DNA of 64,000 nucleotides from Lachnospiraceae bacterium (GCA_009780115.1 WRAQ01000002.1:101964-165963), one strand, 5' to 3'. Counted from the stretch's first letter, positions 16,250 to 23,623 are shown. Notes: generated by a model from the sequence alone, not told the origin. Program-made: numbers and translations.

Positions 16250-16278
16250 TTCCATATCTTCACAATTGATATGATAAT
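16250..16278 (+). promoter_or_regulatory. Possible promoter of the candidate RiPP operon
   Basis: TTCCAT at 16250-16255, 17 bases, then GATAAT at 16273-16278, ending 29 bp before the precursor ATG. The match is only moderate, but no better site lies in the 68 bp between the kinase stop and the peptide. Confidence 0.3.
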
Positions 16279-16307
16279 ATAAAATCTAATGAAAGGAGAG
16301 AAAATCT

Positions 16308-16382
16308 ATGAAATATGAAGCACCTAAAGCAAAAAAAGTGGTTGCACCTGCTGCTTTAAGAGTAGAATTAACGAGCCGTTAA
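16308..16382 (+). CDS. 24-residue candidate RiPP precursor peptide
   Basis: A short frame with an unusually good ribosome site (GAAAGGAGAG seven bases before the ATG), starting MKYEAPKAKK and ending ELTSR. The middle is small and hydrophobic (VVAPAAL). The MKYEAPKA opening resembles short peptides that I recall next to PqqD or radical SAM genes in Clostridia. It is followed by a stem-loop, a three-gene exporter, a nucleotidyltransferase-fold protein, a PqqD-like protein and a membrane protease, the gene order expected of a RiPP operon. Basic residues cluster in the first half (the likely leader). The peptide has no Cys, Ser appears once, and Thr once, so lanthionine or sactionine chemistry is excluded. 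Function inferred from context only. Confidence 0.6.
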   Translation: MKYEAPKAKKVVAPAALRVELTSR

Positions 16383-16390
16383 AATTGTAA

Positions 16391-16458
16391 AAATGATTGC
16401 GTCTGCAAATTGATATTACGATTATGTTAATTATTTTTGTAGGCGCAAAATCATGTTT
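16391..16458 (+). promoter_or_regulatory. Imperfect stem-loop between peptide and exporter genes
   Basis: AAATGATTGCGTCT (16391-16404) pairs with AGGCGCAAAATCATGTTT (16441-16458), with one G-U pair and a small bulge, around an AT-rich loop. Only a weak T-rich stretch follows. It may be a leaky terminator or a processing site that raises precursor mRNA above the downstream genes, a common arrangement in peptide operons. Confidence 0.45.
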
Positions 16459-16487
16459 AAAATTATTATATTACACTAGGAGATAAT

Positions 16488-17465
16488 ATGCCTGCCATCG
16501 AAGTAAAAGACTTAAAACGCGATTATATCGTAAAAGAAGGTTCTTTCGTTAGAAAAAAGAAAAGCACTATCCAAGCTGTTAAGGGGATTAGTTTTACAGT
16601 TGAAAAAGGAGAAATTTTTGGGCTTTTAGGCCAAAATGGTGCCGGAAAGACAACGACAATTAAAATGCTAATTACCATGCTTGCACCAACAAGCGGAGTT
16701 TGTAAAGTATTAGGTTTTGATACTTTTGGGCAAGAAAAAATGATCCGAAACCGGATTAATTTTGTCTTTGGCGGTGAATTAGGTGTATATCGCAGGCTCT
16801 CTGCCAGGGACAATCTCAAATATTTCGCCAATCTCTATAAAATTCCACTTAGTATCCGGGATAAGCGGATTAATGAATTATTAGATTTGGTTGAACTTAG
16901 CGATAAAGCTGATTTGCGAACCGAAACTTATTCAAAAGGAATGATTCAACGTGTACAAATAGCGCGGGGGTTATTAAATAATCCGGAAGTATTATTTTTA
17001 GATGAACCAACTATCGGGCTAGACCCATTAGGCGCCGAAATGTTACGCAAAACTATTATTGATATTAATTCCCGGGGCACGACAATATTATTAACCACAC
17101 ACAACATGTATGAGGCAGACAAACTTTGCGGACGTATTGCTATAATCAAAGAAGGAGAATTTCTTGCATTAGATAGCCCTATGGCTATTAAAGCAAAAGC
17201 TGCCGGTGAAACAGCTTTAGTAATTGAAATTTCGGAAAACCCAATCGGCTTAAAAGATAAAATCGCAGCATTAGATGGAGTATCTGCTGTAACATTGGAT
17301 ACTATCGAAGATTTTTTCAGGCTGCGTATATCTTGTACAACCAATGGTGATTTGCAGGAACGTATTATATCACTTGTTACACCAAGGTCAATAAAATCCT
17401 TGAAAAATGAGGAAATAACACTGGAAGATGCATACATAAAATTAGTGCGCGGTGAAGAAAAATGA
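16488..17465 (+). CDS. ABC-2 type exporter ATP-binding protein
   Basis: A 325-residue ATPase. Walker A is GLLGQNGAGKTTTIKML, signature YSKGMIQRVQIARGLL, Walker B EVLFLDEPTIGLDPLG, with the switch His in LLTTHNM. The N-terminus (VKDLKRDYIVKEG and a basic loop VRKKKS) and a DUF4162-like C-terminal domain (about 235-320) fit DrrA/CcmA-type peptide and drug exporters. The ATG follows CTAGGAGATAAT. Two permease genes follow with overlapping codons (ATGA at 17462), so the ATPase and both membrane subunits are translated together. In this context it probably exports the modified product of the peptide at 16308. Confidence 0.93.
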   Translation: MPAIEVKDLKRDYIVKEGSFVRKKKSTIQAVKGISFTVEKGEIFGLLGQNGAGKTTTIKMLITMLAPTSGVCKVLGFDTFGQEKMIRNRINFVFGGELGVYRRLSARDNLKYFANLYKIPLSIRDKRINELLDLVELSDKADLRTETYSKGMIQRVQIARGLLNNPEVLFLDEPTIGLDPLGAEMLRKTIIDINSRGTTILLTTHNMYEADKLCGRIAIIKEGEFLALDSPMAIKAKAAGETALVIEISENPIGLKDKIAALDGVSAVTLDTIEDFFRLRISCTTNGDLQERIISLVTPRSIKSLKNEEITLEDAYIKLVRGEEK

Positions 17466-18238
17466 ACTCAAAAAGTGTGATTCTTACATCTATGCTTGTG
17501 CAAATGAAGCAAACATTTTCGCGTAATATGTTCAAATTTACATTGTTTATCGGCCCTATTCTCCACACAATTATTCTAGGGGAAATGTATCGAAACTCTG
17601 AACAAGATAGTTTTATTGCCTATGCTGTATTGGGTGCCGGCCTTTTGAATTTATGGACATGCATTGCATTTTCTTCTGCCGGAGATATTAACCGGGAGCG
17701 GTACAGTAATACTTTATCGATCATTTTTTCCACTCCTGCCGATTTTCGCCTAATTCTTCTTGGAAAGATTTTAGGTAATACTGTGTTAGCTTTAGGCAGT
17801 TTTTTACTCACGGTAATTTTTGCAACAGTCTTTTATCGTAATCCTATTTTTGTGAATAATTGGCCCTTGCTTATCGCCGCTTTTTTATTGACAGTTCTTG
17901 CTTTTATTATCATAAGCATTTTTGTCGCATATTTACTCACCCTGTCAAGGAAAACCGAAATTTATATGAATTGTCTTGACATACCATTTGCGTTAATTTG
18001 CGGTTTCGTTTTTCCGATAGACAACTTGCCGCAATTTATCCGGTTTATTAGCTATCTCTTTCCGCCAACATGGGCTGTGAGGTTATTACGGATGGCGGTT
18101 GTCGAAACTTCATATGGTTTTTGGGAAAATTTCATACCTTTGATTATCACCATGGTTGTTTTTTCAATTTTGACTGCATGGTTATATCGAATTATATTTA
18201 AACAAACAAAAATTTTAGGGACATTGGAGATGGCGTAA
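17462..18238 (+). CDS. ABC-2 type exporter permease, first subunit
   Basis: A 258-residue integral membrane protein with about six predicted helices (for example FTLFIGPILHTIILG, IAYAVLGAGLLNLWTCIAF, LGSFLLTVIFATVF, PLLIAAFLLTVLAFIIISIFVAYLL). The amphipathic stretch GDINRERYSNTLSIIFSTPADF is the coupling-helix region typical of ABC-2 permeases. The start overlaps the ATPase stop as ATGA; its stop overlaps the next start as TAATG. Expected to form a heterodimer with the product of the next gene. The cargo is inferred from the operon. Confidence 0.88.
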   Translation: MNSKSVILTSMLVQMKQTFSRNMFKFTLFIGPILHTIILGEMYRNSEQDSFIAYAVLGAGLLNLWTCIAFSSAGDINRERYSNTLSIIFSTPADFRLILLGKILGNTVLALGSFLLTVIFATVFYRNPIFVNNWPLLIAAFLLTVLAFIIISIFVAYLLTLSRKTEIYMNCLDIPFALICGFVFPIDNLPQFIRFISYLFPPTWAVRLLRMAVVETSYGFWENFIPLIITMVVFSILTAWLYRIIFKQTKILGTLEMA

Positions 18239-19020
18239 TGATAAGACGTTTTTGTTCACAGGCATGGCTTAATGCCAAAGTAAATCAAGGTGGGTTGGAT
18301 TTAACTGAATTTCTGGCCTATAGAGTGGGCATATCCATCACTACTTTAATTTTTTATTGTCTTATCGCAAACCATGCGACAGGGCAGATAGACCTTACCC
18401 GTTGGGTGGTGGGTAATGCTTTTGCCCTCTGTATTTATGAGTGTATATTCGGATTAGGCATCTGCTTTAATTCAGATAGATATTATGGCAGGTTGCGTTC
18501 AATTATCGTTTCACCTACAAGTAAGTTAACAGTAATTATGTATTACGGGGTATATTCCATATTTATTGCGTTTTTGACAATCGTTGTCTCTTTTGCAACA
18601 GGCGGGTTAATTTTCGGTATACCATTTAATGATTTAAATCTCGGGATGCTCATGTTGGCAATCTCAATCGCTGTTTTTACCTGTGTCGGATTTGGGTTTT
18701 TATTTGCTGTTCTTGCACTAATTACTGACAGCATATATCTTTTACTTAACGCAATCGGTTTGCTCATTATCATTTTTTCAGGGGCAAATTTCCCTGTGTC
18801 ACAGTTACCTGCTTTTGCCCAGTGGATTGCCCATATATTCCCGCTATTTCGAAGTGTACAAGCCGCTAATATGAGTTTCGGCGGGGAATTTTCTTCTTTG
18901 TTCGGGCAGCTATTAATTGGTGAAGCAATTCTTGGGCTTGTGTTTTATGTTATGTCGTTCATCCTTATAAAAATCATTGAGCGGATAGCAATTAAGCGGG
19001 CCACATTGGAGATATTCTAG
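18238..19020 (+). CDS. ABC-2 type exporter permease, second subunit
   Basis: A 260-residue membrane protein with about six helices. It shares the ABC-2 layout with its neighbour: SDRYYGRLRSIIVSPTSKL corresponds to the coupling segment, and GLLIIIFSGANFPVSQLP to the penultimate helix and loop. The start overlaps the previous stop by one base, indicating coupled translation. An ATP-driven exporter with two different permeases is common for peptide antibiotics and bacteriocins. A ribosome site (TAGGAGATTG) for the next gene begins 9 bp after this stop. Confidence 0.88.
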   Translation: MIRRFCSQAWLNAKVNQGGLDLTEFLAYRVGISITTLIFYCLIANHATGQIDLTRWVVGNAFALCIYECIFGLGICFNSDRYYGRLRSIIVSPTSKLTVIMYYGVYSIFIAFLTIVVSFATGGLIFGIPFNDLNLGMLMLAISIAVFTCVGFGFLFAVLALITDSIYLLLNAIGLLIIIFSGANFPVSQLPAFAQWIAHIFPLFRSVQAANMSFGGEFSSLFGQLLIGEAILGLVFYVMSFILIKIIERIAIKRATLEIF

Positions 19021-19037
19021 ATATTTAGGAGATTGAT

Positions 19038-19907
19038 ATGCAAATTGAAATTAAAGAGCGTAAAATATTTTTTGATGGAAAAGAAAAAATTACCTTTGAT
19101 GAAATTTTACATAGTATAAGCGTTGTTGAAAATGATATAGTCTATTTATCCGGCTCACTCATTGAAGGGTATATGAATGAATTTTCAAAAGGAATGGGAA
19201 ATTTGTACTCCGATATAGATGTTTTTGTTATACGGGATTCCGAAAAATTCAAGATGACTGATTCTGTCTATGAAACCGATGTGAATAAAACATTTTTTTG
19301 CGATAAAAATGGCCTCGATATTGAGGTTTTTGATAAAAGCTACGTGCAATCTTTATCCGATGTTCTTTCCAAGCTACGGGTAGAAAAAGGTGTTCGGGTA
19401 TTTAATATTTTAAAGGAAAAACTGGATAGAGGAAATGACAATATTTTTATTAATTCCTTTTTGAATAGATTTTTATACTCTATTTGTATTTACAATGAAA
19501 AGTCATACCAAGAGCTGCAAAGTCAAATTAATTATTCGAATTATCTAAAATTAAAACAATGTAGCTTAATTAATATTATTGACAATCTTTATGATGATGT
19601 TAAAGGAAATCTTTTCGTTCGTGAAGCAGATGCGGCATTGCAAATATTTAGAATGATGATAATGAGCTTACTTGAAGTAGTTTTAGCTAAAGAGGAAATA
19701 TTCGTTGACCGTGATAAGTGGGTTGCTTTGAAATTTATCAACGTTACGAAATCAAAAATGAAATATAACAATATTTATAATATGTATATGGATATTTTTC
19801 GCGGTGATTTAATTGACAATGATAAATGCTTAGAAAAAATTGAGTACTATTTACCCCATTTAGAAGAAGAACTTGAAAAAATATTATTGGAGGGGCTTGA
19901 GATATGA
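19038..19907 (+). CDS. Nucleotidyltransferase-fold protein of the candidate RiPP operon
   Basis: A 289-residue protein. The signature is YLSGSLIEGYMNEF, then SDIDVFVIRDSE, with LDIEVFDK as the probable third-acid strand: the GS-x(n)-DxD layout of the pol-beta/MNT nucleotidyltransferase superfamily. The metal ligands therefore look intact. The C-terminal half is helical, with no other motif I know. It overlaps the PqqD gene by four bases (ATGA), suggesting that the two proteins work together on the peptide. I recall nucleotidyltransferase-fold tailoring proteins in some Bacillales lasso-peptide clusters (paeninodin/pseudomycoidin type), but no lasso cyclase is present here. A MNT-type antitoxin is the main alternative; no HEPN toxin gene adjoins. 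Confidence 0.72.
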   Translation: MQIEIKERKIFFDGKEKITFDEILHSISVVENDIVYLSGSLIEGYMNEFSKGMGNLYSDIDVFVIRDSEKFKMTDSVYETDVNKTFFCDKNGLDIEVFDKSYVQSLSDVLSKLRVEKGVRVFNILKEKLDRGNDNIFINSFLNRFLYSICIYNEKSYQELQSQINYSNYLKLKQCSLINIIDNLYDDVKGNLFVREADAALQIFRMMIMSLLEVVLAKEEIFVDRDKWVALKFINVTKSKMKYNNIYNMYMDIFRGDLIDNDKCLEKIEYYLPHLEEELEKILLEGLEI

Positions 19908-20179
19908 AAGTCGAAAATTTAAATGAACTACAGCGCAATAAAGATTTTATTATAAGAAAATTGGATGATGTTTATTATTTTATGTCTGGCCAAGACGTTT
20001 TTGAAGCAAATGAAATAGGCGCAACCATTGTAAATGCGGTTGGCAGAGACTTATCAATTGATGAGCTGTGTACGAGAATAGCTCAAAAATATTCATATGA
20101 TGATTTGAATCAAATTCGAATTGATGTCGATTCTTATATTACATTTTTATTATCCGAAGGTGTACTACTGCATGAATAA
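19904..20179 (+). CDS. PqqD-like peptide-recognition protein (RRE)
   Basis: A 91-residue protein with the PqqD pattern. A beta-rich start (DFIIRKLDDVYYFMSGQDVFEAN) is followed by NEIGATIVNAVG, then SIDELCTRIAQKYSYDDLNQIRIDVDSYITFLLSEGVLL, the three-helix winged fold that holds a RiPP leader peptide between a strand and a helix. Stand-alone proteins of this kind deliver precursors to a modifying enzyme. It overlaps the nucleotidyltransferase-fold gene by four bases and the protease gene by eight, so all three are translationally linked. Its presence is the strongest argument that the 24-residue frame upstream is a modified peptide. The same fold also occurs in non-RiPP regulators, but not usually in this setting. 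Confidence 0.82.
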   Translation: MKVENLNELQRNKDFIIRKLDDVYYFMSGQDVFEANEIGATIVNAVGRDLSIDELCTRIAQKYSYDDLNQIRIDVDSYITFLLSEGVLLHE

Positions 20180-20945
20180 TCATACATGGAAATTACGCGA
20201 AAATATCCGGTATGGTTCCATTTTATTTTTAGGGTTACTGCATGTTTTTTTCGAGAATAAACTTACATTAATTTTGTTATTGTCATGGGTTTTCCTAATT
20301 TTAATTATGGGTAATGTACGTCGTTTGTCTTATACTAATAAGCTTACATACTTTCTTAGAATGACCCTGTATTTTTTACCATACATATTACCTCCGCTTC
20401 TTTTTCTACCGCTGATAATCAGGCTAAATATAACCGTGCTATTGTATTGTTTTTTAGCAGTGGCAGTATTTATTTTTTGGTTGCTAATAAATTTAAAGGC
20501 AATAAAAATTTCACTTTCGGATGGGGTGATAGCAATTTCTCTGCAAGAATCGAAATATGTCCATTTTTTGAGAATCTATAATTCTATTGGAGCGGCAGTA
20601 TGTGAGGAATTTTTCTTTAGAGGGTTTATTCTTTCTATTGATGGTATACCGATAGGCATATTAATAGGTGTAAGCACTTTCTTTTTTATGCTTAGCCATT
20701 TTTTGCTTCCTTGGGGTGAGGGGTTTACTAAGAAAGATTGCGCGAATCAACTGGTTTTTGGTATAATTAGCGCTACTTTATTTATTTTATCCGGATCAAT
20801 TTTACCCAGCATTTTGATGCACTTGTTATTCAACTGTCCCTCAATCATTACAACTATTCGCTCTTATGAACGTCATTATATGAAGAAAGATTATTTTGAT
20901 AAATTGCTGATGGAACAAAGTGTTTATGATGAACTCGAAATATAA
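20172..20945 (+). CDS. CPBP family intramembrane metalloprotease
   Basis: A 257-residue membrane protein with about seven helices and the three CPBP motifs in order: EEFFFRGFIL (Glu-Glu and Arg), FFFMLSHFLLPW (His) and SILMHLLFNCPS (His and Asn). CPBP (CAAX/Abi) proteases in peptide operons often act in leader removal or self-immunity. The ATG at 20172 is taken because GAAGGTG precedes it; an open ATG at 20121 would overlap the PqqD gene by 59 bases. It is the last gene of the operon and ends 24 bp from the convergent trmL. Leader peptidase versus immunity cannot be decided from the sequence. Confidence 0.88.
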   Translation: MNNHTWKLRENIRYGSILFLGLLHVFFENKLTLILLLSWVFLILIMGNVRRLSYTNKLTYFLRMTLYFLPYILPPLLFLPLIIRLNITVLLYCFLAVAVFIFWLLINLKAIKISLSDGVIAISLQESKYVHFLRIYNSIGAAVCEEFFFRGFILSIDGIPIGILIGVSTFFFMLSHFLLPWGEGFTKKDCANQLVFGIISATLFILSGSILPSILMHLLFNCPSIITTIRSYERHYMKKDYFDKLLMEQSVYDELEI

Positions 20946-20968
20946 TCTAATTCAAACTTATCAGTACC

Positions 20969-21457
20969 CTACCAACTCAATCTTTTAAGCTCGCCCGCCA
21001 TTTTCATATCGGCAAAGCCATTTTGTCTCAATGCCTCATAAATAACAATCGCAACAGAGTTTGCCAAGTTTAATGACCTTGATTCGGGCAACATTGGGAT
21101 GCGGACACAGGTTGCCTGATAATCAACAAGGATTTCTTCCGGAATACCAGCACTTTCTTTGCCAAACATTACAAAATCATCAGGGCTGTATTTTACATCA
21201 GTATAAACAGACCGGGCTTTCGTTGTCGCCATCCAGATTTTTGCATGGGGGTTTTTACTTTTGAAAGCGGCGAAATTCTCATAAGTCGAAACATTAATAT
21301 CATGCCAGTAATCCATTCCGGCCCGGCGTAATTCCTTTTCACTCAAACGAAAACCAAGCGGTTCAATTAAATGCAGGCCCGCCCCGGTCGCCATGCAGGT
21401 TCGTCCAATATTTCCGGTATTTGCCGGAATTTCCGGCTCATGTAAGATAATGTTCAT
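20969..21457 (-). CDS. trmL: tRNA (cytidine(34)-2'-O)-methyltransferase TrmL
   Basis: A 162-residue SPOUT-class methyltransferase that methylates the wobble ribose of certain Leu tRNAs. Seen: NIILHEPEIPANTGNIGRTCMATGAGLHLIEPLGF, then VMFGKESAGIPEEIL (knot motif 2) and IPMLPESRSLNLANSVAIVIYEAL (motif 3). Length and motifs are canonical. Its ATG overlaps the TAA of the upstream methyltransferase gene (TAATG), so it is translationally coupled to an ArmA/Rmt-like rRNA methyltransferase. TrmL is a housekeeping enzyme, so this coupling to a resistance-type gene is unusual. Confidence 0.95.
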   Translation of the reverse strand: MNIILHEPEIPANTGNIGRTCMATGAGLHLIEPLGFRLSEKELRRAGMDYWHDINVSTYENFAAFKSKNPHAKIWMATTKARSVYTDVKYSPDDFVMFGKESAGIPEEILVDYQATCVRIPMLPESRSLNLANSVAIVIYEALRQNGFADMKMAGELKRLSW

Positions 21458-22275
21458 TAAAAGTTTTTCCTTTCCAAAATATAAAACATCTCATTCAAAA
21501 AAACTTTCTTTTCAATAATTGAAAATTTTTCCGGTAGTTCTTTTTCAAAGCGTGAGGAATAATATTGTTCCATCCCTTTTTCCTTGCCTGATGCACTTTT
21601 GGTGGGAAAAGAAATAATATATCGCCGGCAGTCTAGCGAATTAAGAAGCTCAAACGCCCGCCCTTTTTTCTGGTATTCTAAAAGCGGAAAAAGTTTAAAT
21701 AATAAAAGAATATCACCACGAATGCCAGGCACTCCCGCTGCTGCATCATAGATAGCCGCCTGATATGCGAAACCGGATAATTCAAAATATTTATTAAGTA
21801 TCGATATCGTTGCCGAACTAATATCAAAGGCAGTATATTTTTGCGGTTTGTTTTCCAAAAAAGGAAGGGCGAGCGGATTAAAACCGCAGCCAATATCAAT
21901 TACTTCATCTTCCGCTTGAATATATTTATTAAGGTATTGATATATTTCTTCAACCTGCCTAAGCCGTTCTTTTGTCGACGAATGCAAAGCTAATAATTTA
22001 AGGGCAAATTCTTTATCCGCCCGTATGAAAGATTCATCTTTATTAATATCTTTACCCGGATAATTAGTTAGTAATTGCTCAACCTTTAAGTAACAGTCAT
22101 CTTGCAAAAATGATTCATGGATAATATGTAATTCCTTTTTTACTGCTTTAATAACGTCTTTTCGTTTCGGATAACGGGGAATAATTTCCGCGCTGATTCT
22201 GGCAACGACATTTTTGTCAACGTTGGCATATTTTTTGCTATTTAATACTTCGGTGGTGATATCTTCTATTTTCAT
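21457..22275 (-). CDS. ArmA/Rmt-like 16S rRNA (guanine-1405-N7)-methyltransferase
   Basis: A 272-residue class I SAM methyltransferase. Its motifs follow the FmrO/ArmA/Rmt family: LNSKKYANVD near the N-terminus, HSSTKERL (98-105), VIDIGCGFNPLALPF (125-139, SAM binding), LLLFKLFPLLEYQ (190-202) and IISFPTKSASGKEKGMEQYY (220-239). From memory, ArmA has closely corresponding blocks (ESKKYENLD, HSSTNERV, DFGCGFNPLAL, ISFPIKSLSGKEKGMEENY). The family methylates N7 of G1405 in the 30S A site and gives high-level resistance to 4,6-disubstituted 2-deoxystreptamine aminoglycosides. The ATG at 22275 follows GGAG. Base composition matches the neighbours, so it appears long resident. No producer cluster is nearby; self-protection versus another rRNA target is open. 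Confidence 0.8.
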   Translation of the reverse strand: MKIEDITTEVLNSKKYANVDKNVVARISAEIIPRYPKRKDVIKAVKKELHIIHESFLQDDCYLKVEQLLTNYPGKDINKDESFIRADKEFALKLLALHSSTKERLRQVEEIYQYLNKYIQAEDEVIDIGCGFNPLALPFLENKPQKYTAFDISSATISILNKYFELSGFAYQAAIYDAAAGVPGIRGDILLLFKLFPLLEYQKKGRAFELLNSLDCRRYIISFPTKSASGKEKGMEQYYSSRFEKELPEKFSIIEKKVFLNEMFYILERKNF

Positions 22276-22332
22276 GTAAACTCCATATTTGCATACTTTA
22301 GACCGCAGTACAAATTTGCCATGTAAAGTATT

Positions 22333-22381
22333 AATTTATTTTTGGTGCCGAGTCTTTACTCGATGCCTTAAATAAATTCTT
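22333..22381. repeat. Stop-proximal palindrome, family 1 (copy B)
   Basis: AATTTATTTTTGGTGCCGAGT and ACTCGATGCCTTAAATAAATT form a stem with a four-base loop, directly next to the TGA of the Tgt-like gene. Same layout as the copies at 2139, 25051 and 31115. A further ATACTTTA/TAAAGTAT inverted pair lies beside it, towards the methyltransferase gene. Confidence 0.7.
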
Positions 22382-23484
22382 CACATTCGTATTTTTTCCA
22401 TTAGTCTGGTATAAAAACGCAGATTGTGAATGGTTGCGAGGCGATAAGCAAGCGAATCACCAACTTTATAAAGATGATAAAGATAAGCCCGTGAATATTT
22501 TTTGCACATATGGCAGTCGCAATCACCGGCAACCGGGGCATCCTCCCGGATATGTTTTTCATCTAAAATATAATAATGCGAGTAAGCAAAATTGAAATCA
22601 TCCAAGTAATCATCAAAAACATATAGCCGATTATGGCGGGCTTCCCGGGTGGGAATTACGCAATCAAAAAGATTGTAGCCCATTTTTACGCATTTGATAA
22701 TACCGTCGGGTTTACCAAGCCCCATCGCGTATTTGACTTGGTTATCAGGCATCAGGCTGGCAGTATACGCAAGAATATCTTCAATCAAAGTGCCGTCAGC
22801 CGCCACCGGCCAGCCGCCAAAGCCAAAACCATCAAAACCAATGTTAATCAGTTCATCAGCACATATTTTTCGCAAATCGTGATAACTTCCGCCTTGAATA
22901 ATGGCAAAAAGCAGCGGCCGCTTATCATAGGGGATTTTGCGGGATGCTATTTGCTTTACATATTCTTTTTTGCACCGGGCGGCCCAGTCGATAGTAACAT
23001 CGACCGAAAACTTGCTAATCTCATATGAGTCTTCGGGAGAAGTACAATAATCAAGACACATCATTATATCCGACCCGCACGCGAATTGAAATTGAATGCT
23101 TTTTTCCGGGGTTAGGATTATTTTTTCCCCGCTTTTGTGATTTCCCCCTTTGGCGGGGTTTCCGGCATCAGGCCGGAAAATCAATTCGTTTTTGCGGATT
23201 TCACCGAACTTGGGGTTTTGGCGGATAAGGGAAAAAACTTGAAAACCGCCGGAATCGGTAAGAACCGGCTTATCCCAATCAGAAAAAGCATGAAGGCCTT
23301 TAAATTTCTTAAGTACACTTACTCCGGGTTTTGACAGTAGATGAAAACCATTCATAACTAAACCCGGCACATTAACGTTTGCCAGGTCGTCAGTATCAAC
23401 CGTACGGACAACGCCATATGTCCCATCGGGGAAAAAGGCGGGTAGATTTATTGTTCCGTGGTTGAGGGTAAGGGTTTTAAGCAT
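22381..23484 (-). CDS. Divergent tRNA-guanine transglycosylase family protein
   Basis: A 367-residue Tgt-type barrel. Seen: PVLTDSGGFQVFSL (first catalytic Asp), FGFGGWPV where queuine Tgt has the GGLAVGE loop, DCVIPTREARHNRLYVF where canonical Tgt has PTRNARNG with the nucleophile region, and a zinc site CDCHMCKKYSRAYLYHLY with a later His. The fold and zinc ligands are retained, but the base-recognition and tRNA-guide segments depart from bacterial queuosine Tgt. It may use a different 7-deazaguanine, a different tRNA or even DNA. The unusual insert KGGNHKSGEKIILTPEKSIQ precedes the second conserved block. It lies beside rsmI and two other RNA methyltransferase genes. Confidence 0.8.
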   Translation of the reverse strand: MLKTLTLNHGTINLPAFFPDGTYGVVRTVDTDDLANVNVPGLVMNGFHLLSKPGVSVLKKFKGLHAFSDWDKPVLTDSGGFQVFSLIRQNPKFGEIRKNELIFRPDAGNPAKGGNHKSGEKIILTPEKSIQFQFACGSDIMMCLDYCTSPEDSYEISKFSVDVTIDWAARCKKEYVKQIASRKIPYDKRPLLFAIIQGGSYHDLRKICADELINIGFDGFGFGGWPVAADGTLIEDILAYTASLMPDNQVKYAMGLGKPDGIIKCVKMGYNLFDCVIPTREARHNRLYVFDDYLDDFNFAYSHYYILDEKHIREDAPVAGDCDCHMCKKYSRAYLYHLYKVGDSLAYRLATIHNLRFYTRLMEKIRM

Positions 23485-23524
23485 TTTGGTTCTTCCATTC
23501 TATATCAAAATATCTACGGTAAGT

Positions 23525-23623
23525 CAGATAATATATTTCTCCGTCTCTACGGCTTAATTGATTTATCCGTTCAGTTTTCGCCCGGGAAGAAGGAGCCTAA
23601 GGTTCCTGCGAAAATATTATCTG
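23525..23623. repeat. About 100-bp inverted-ended element (family 2, copy 1)
   Basis: Ends are the exact inverted pair CAGATAATAT and ATATTATCTG. The core from 23544 to 23611 matches 52254-52323, with shared blocks TAATTG, CGTT, CGGGAAGAAG, GCCTAAGG and CTGCGA in the same order and spacing. It fills the gap upstream of the Tgt-like start and overlaps the last two codons and stop of rsmI. No reading frame is conserved between the copies, so an RNA or DNA structural element is more likely than a gene. Confidence 0.7.

Noticed and set aside
12605..16260. Prophage or integrative element
   Set aside because: Nucleotide enzymes and AT-richness suggest it, but no integrase, phage structural, replication or conjugation gene is visible.
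16308..20945. Lasso peptide cluster
   Set aside because: A PqqD-like protein and a nucleotidyltransferase-fold protein are present, but the transglutaminase-like protease and the asparagine-synthetase-like cyclase are both missing.
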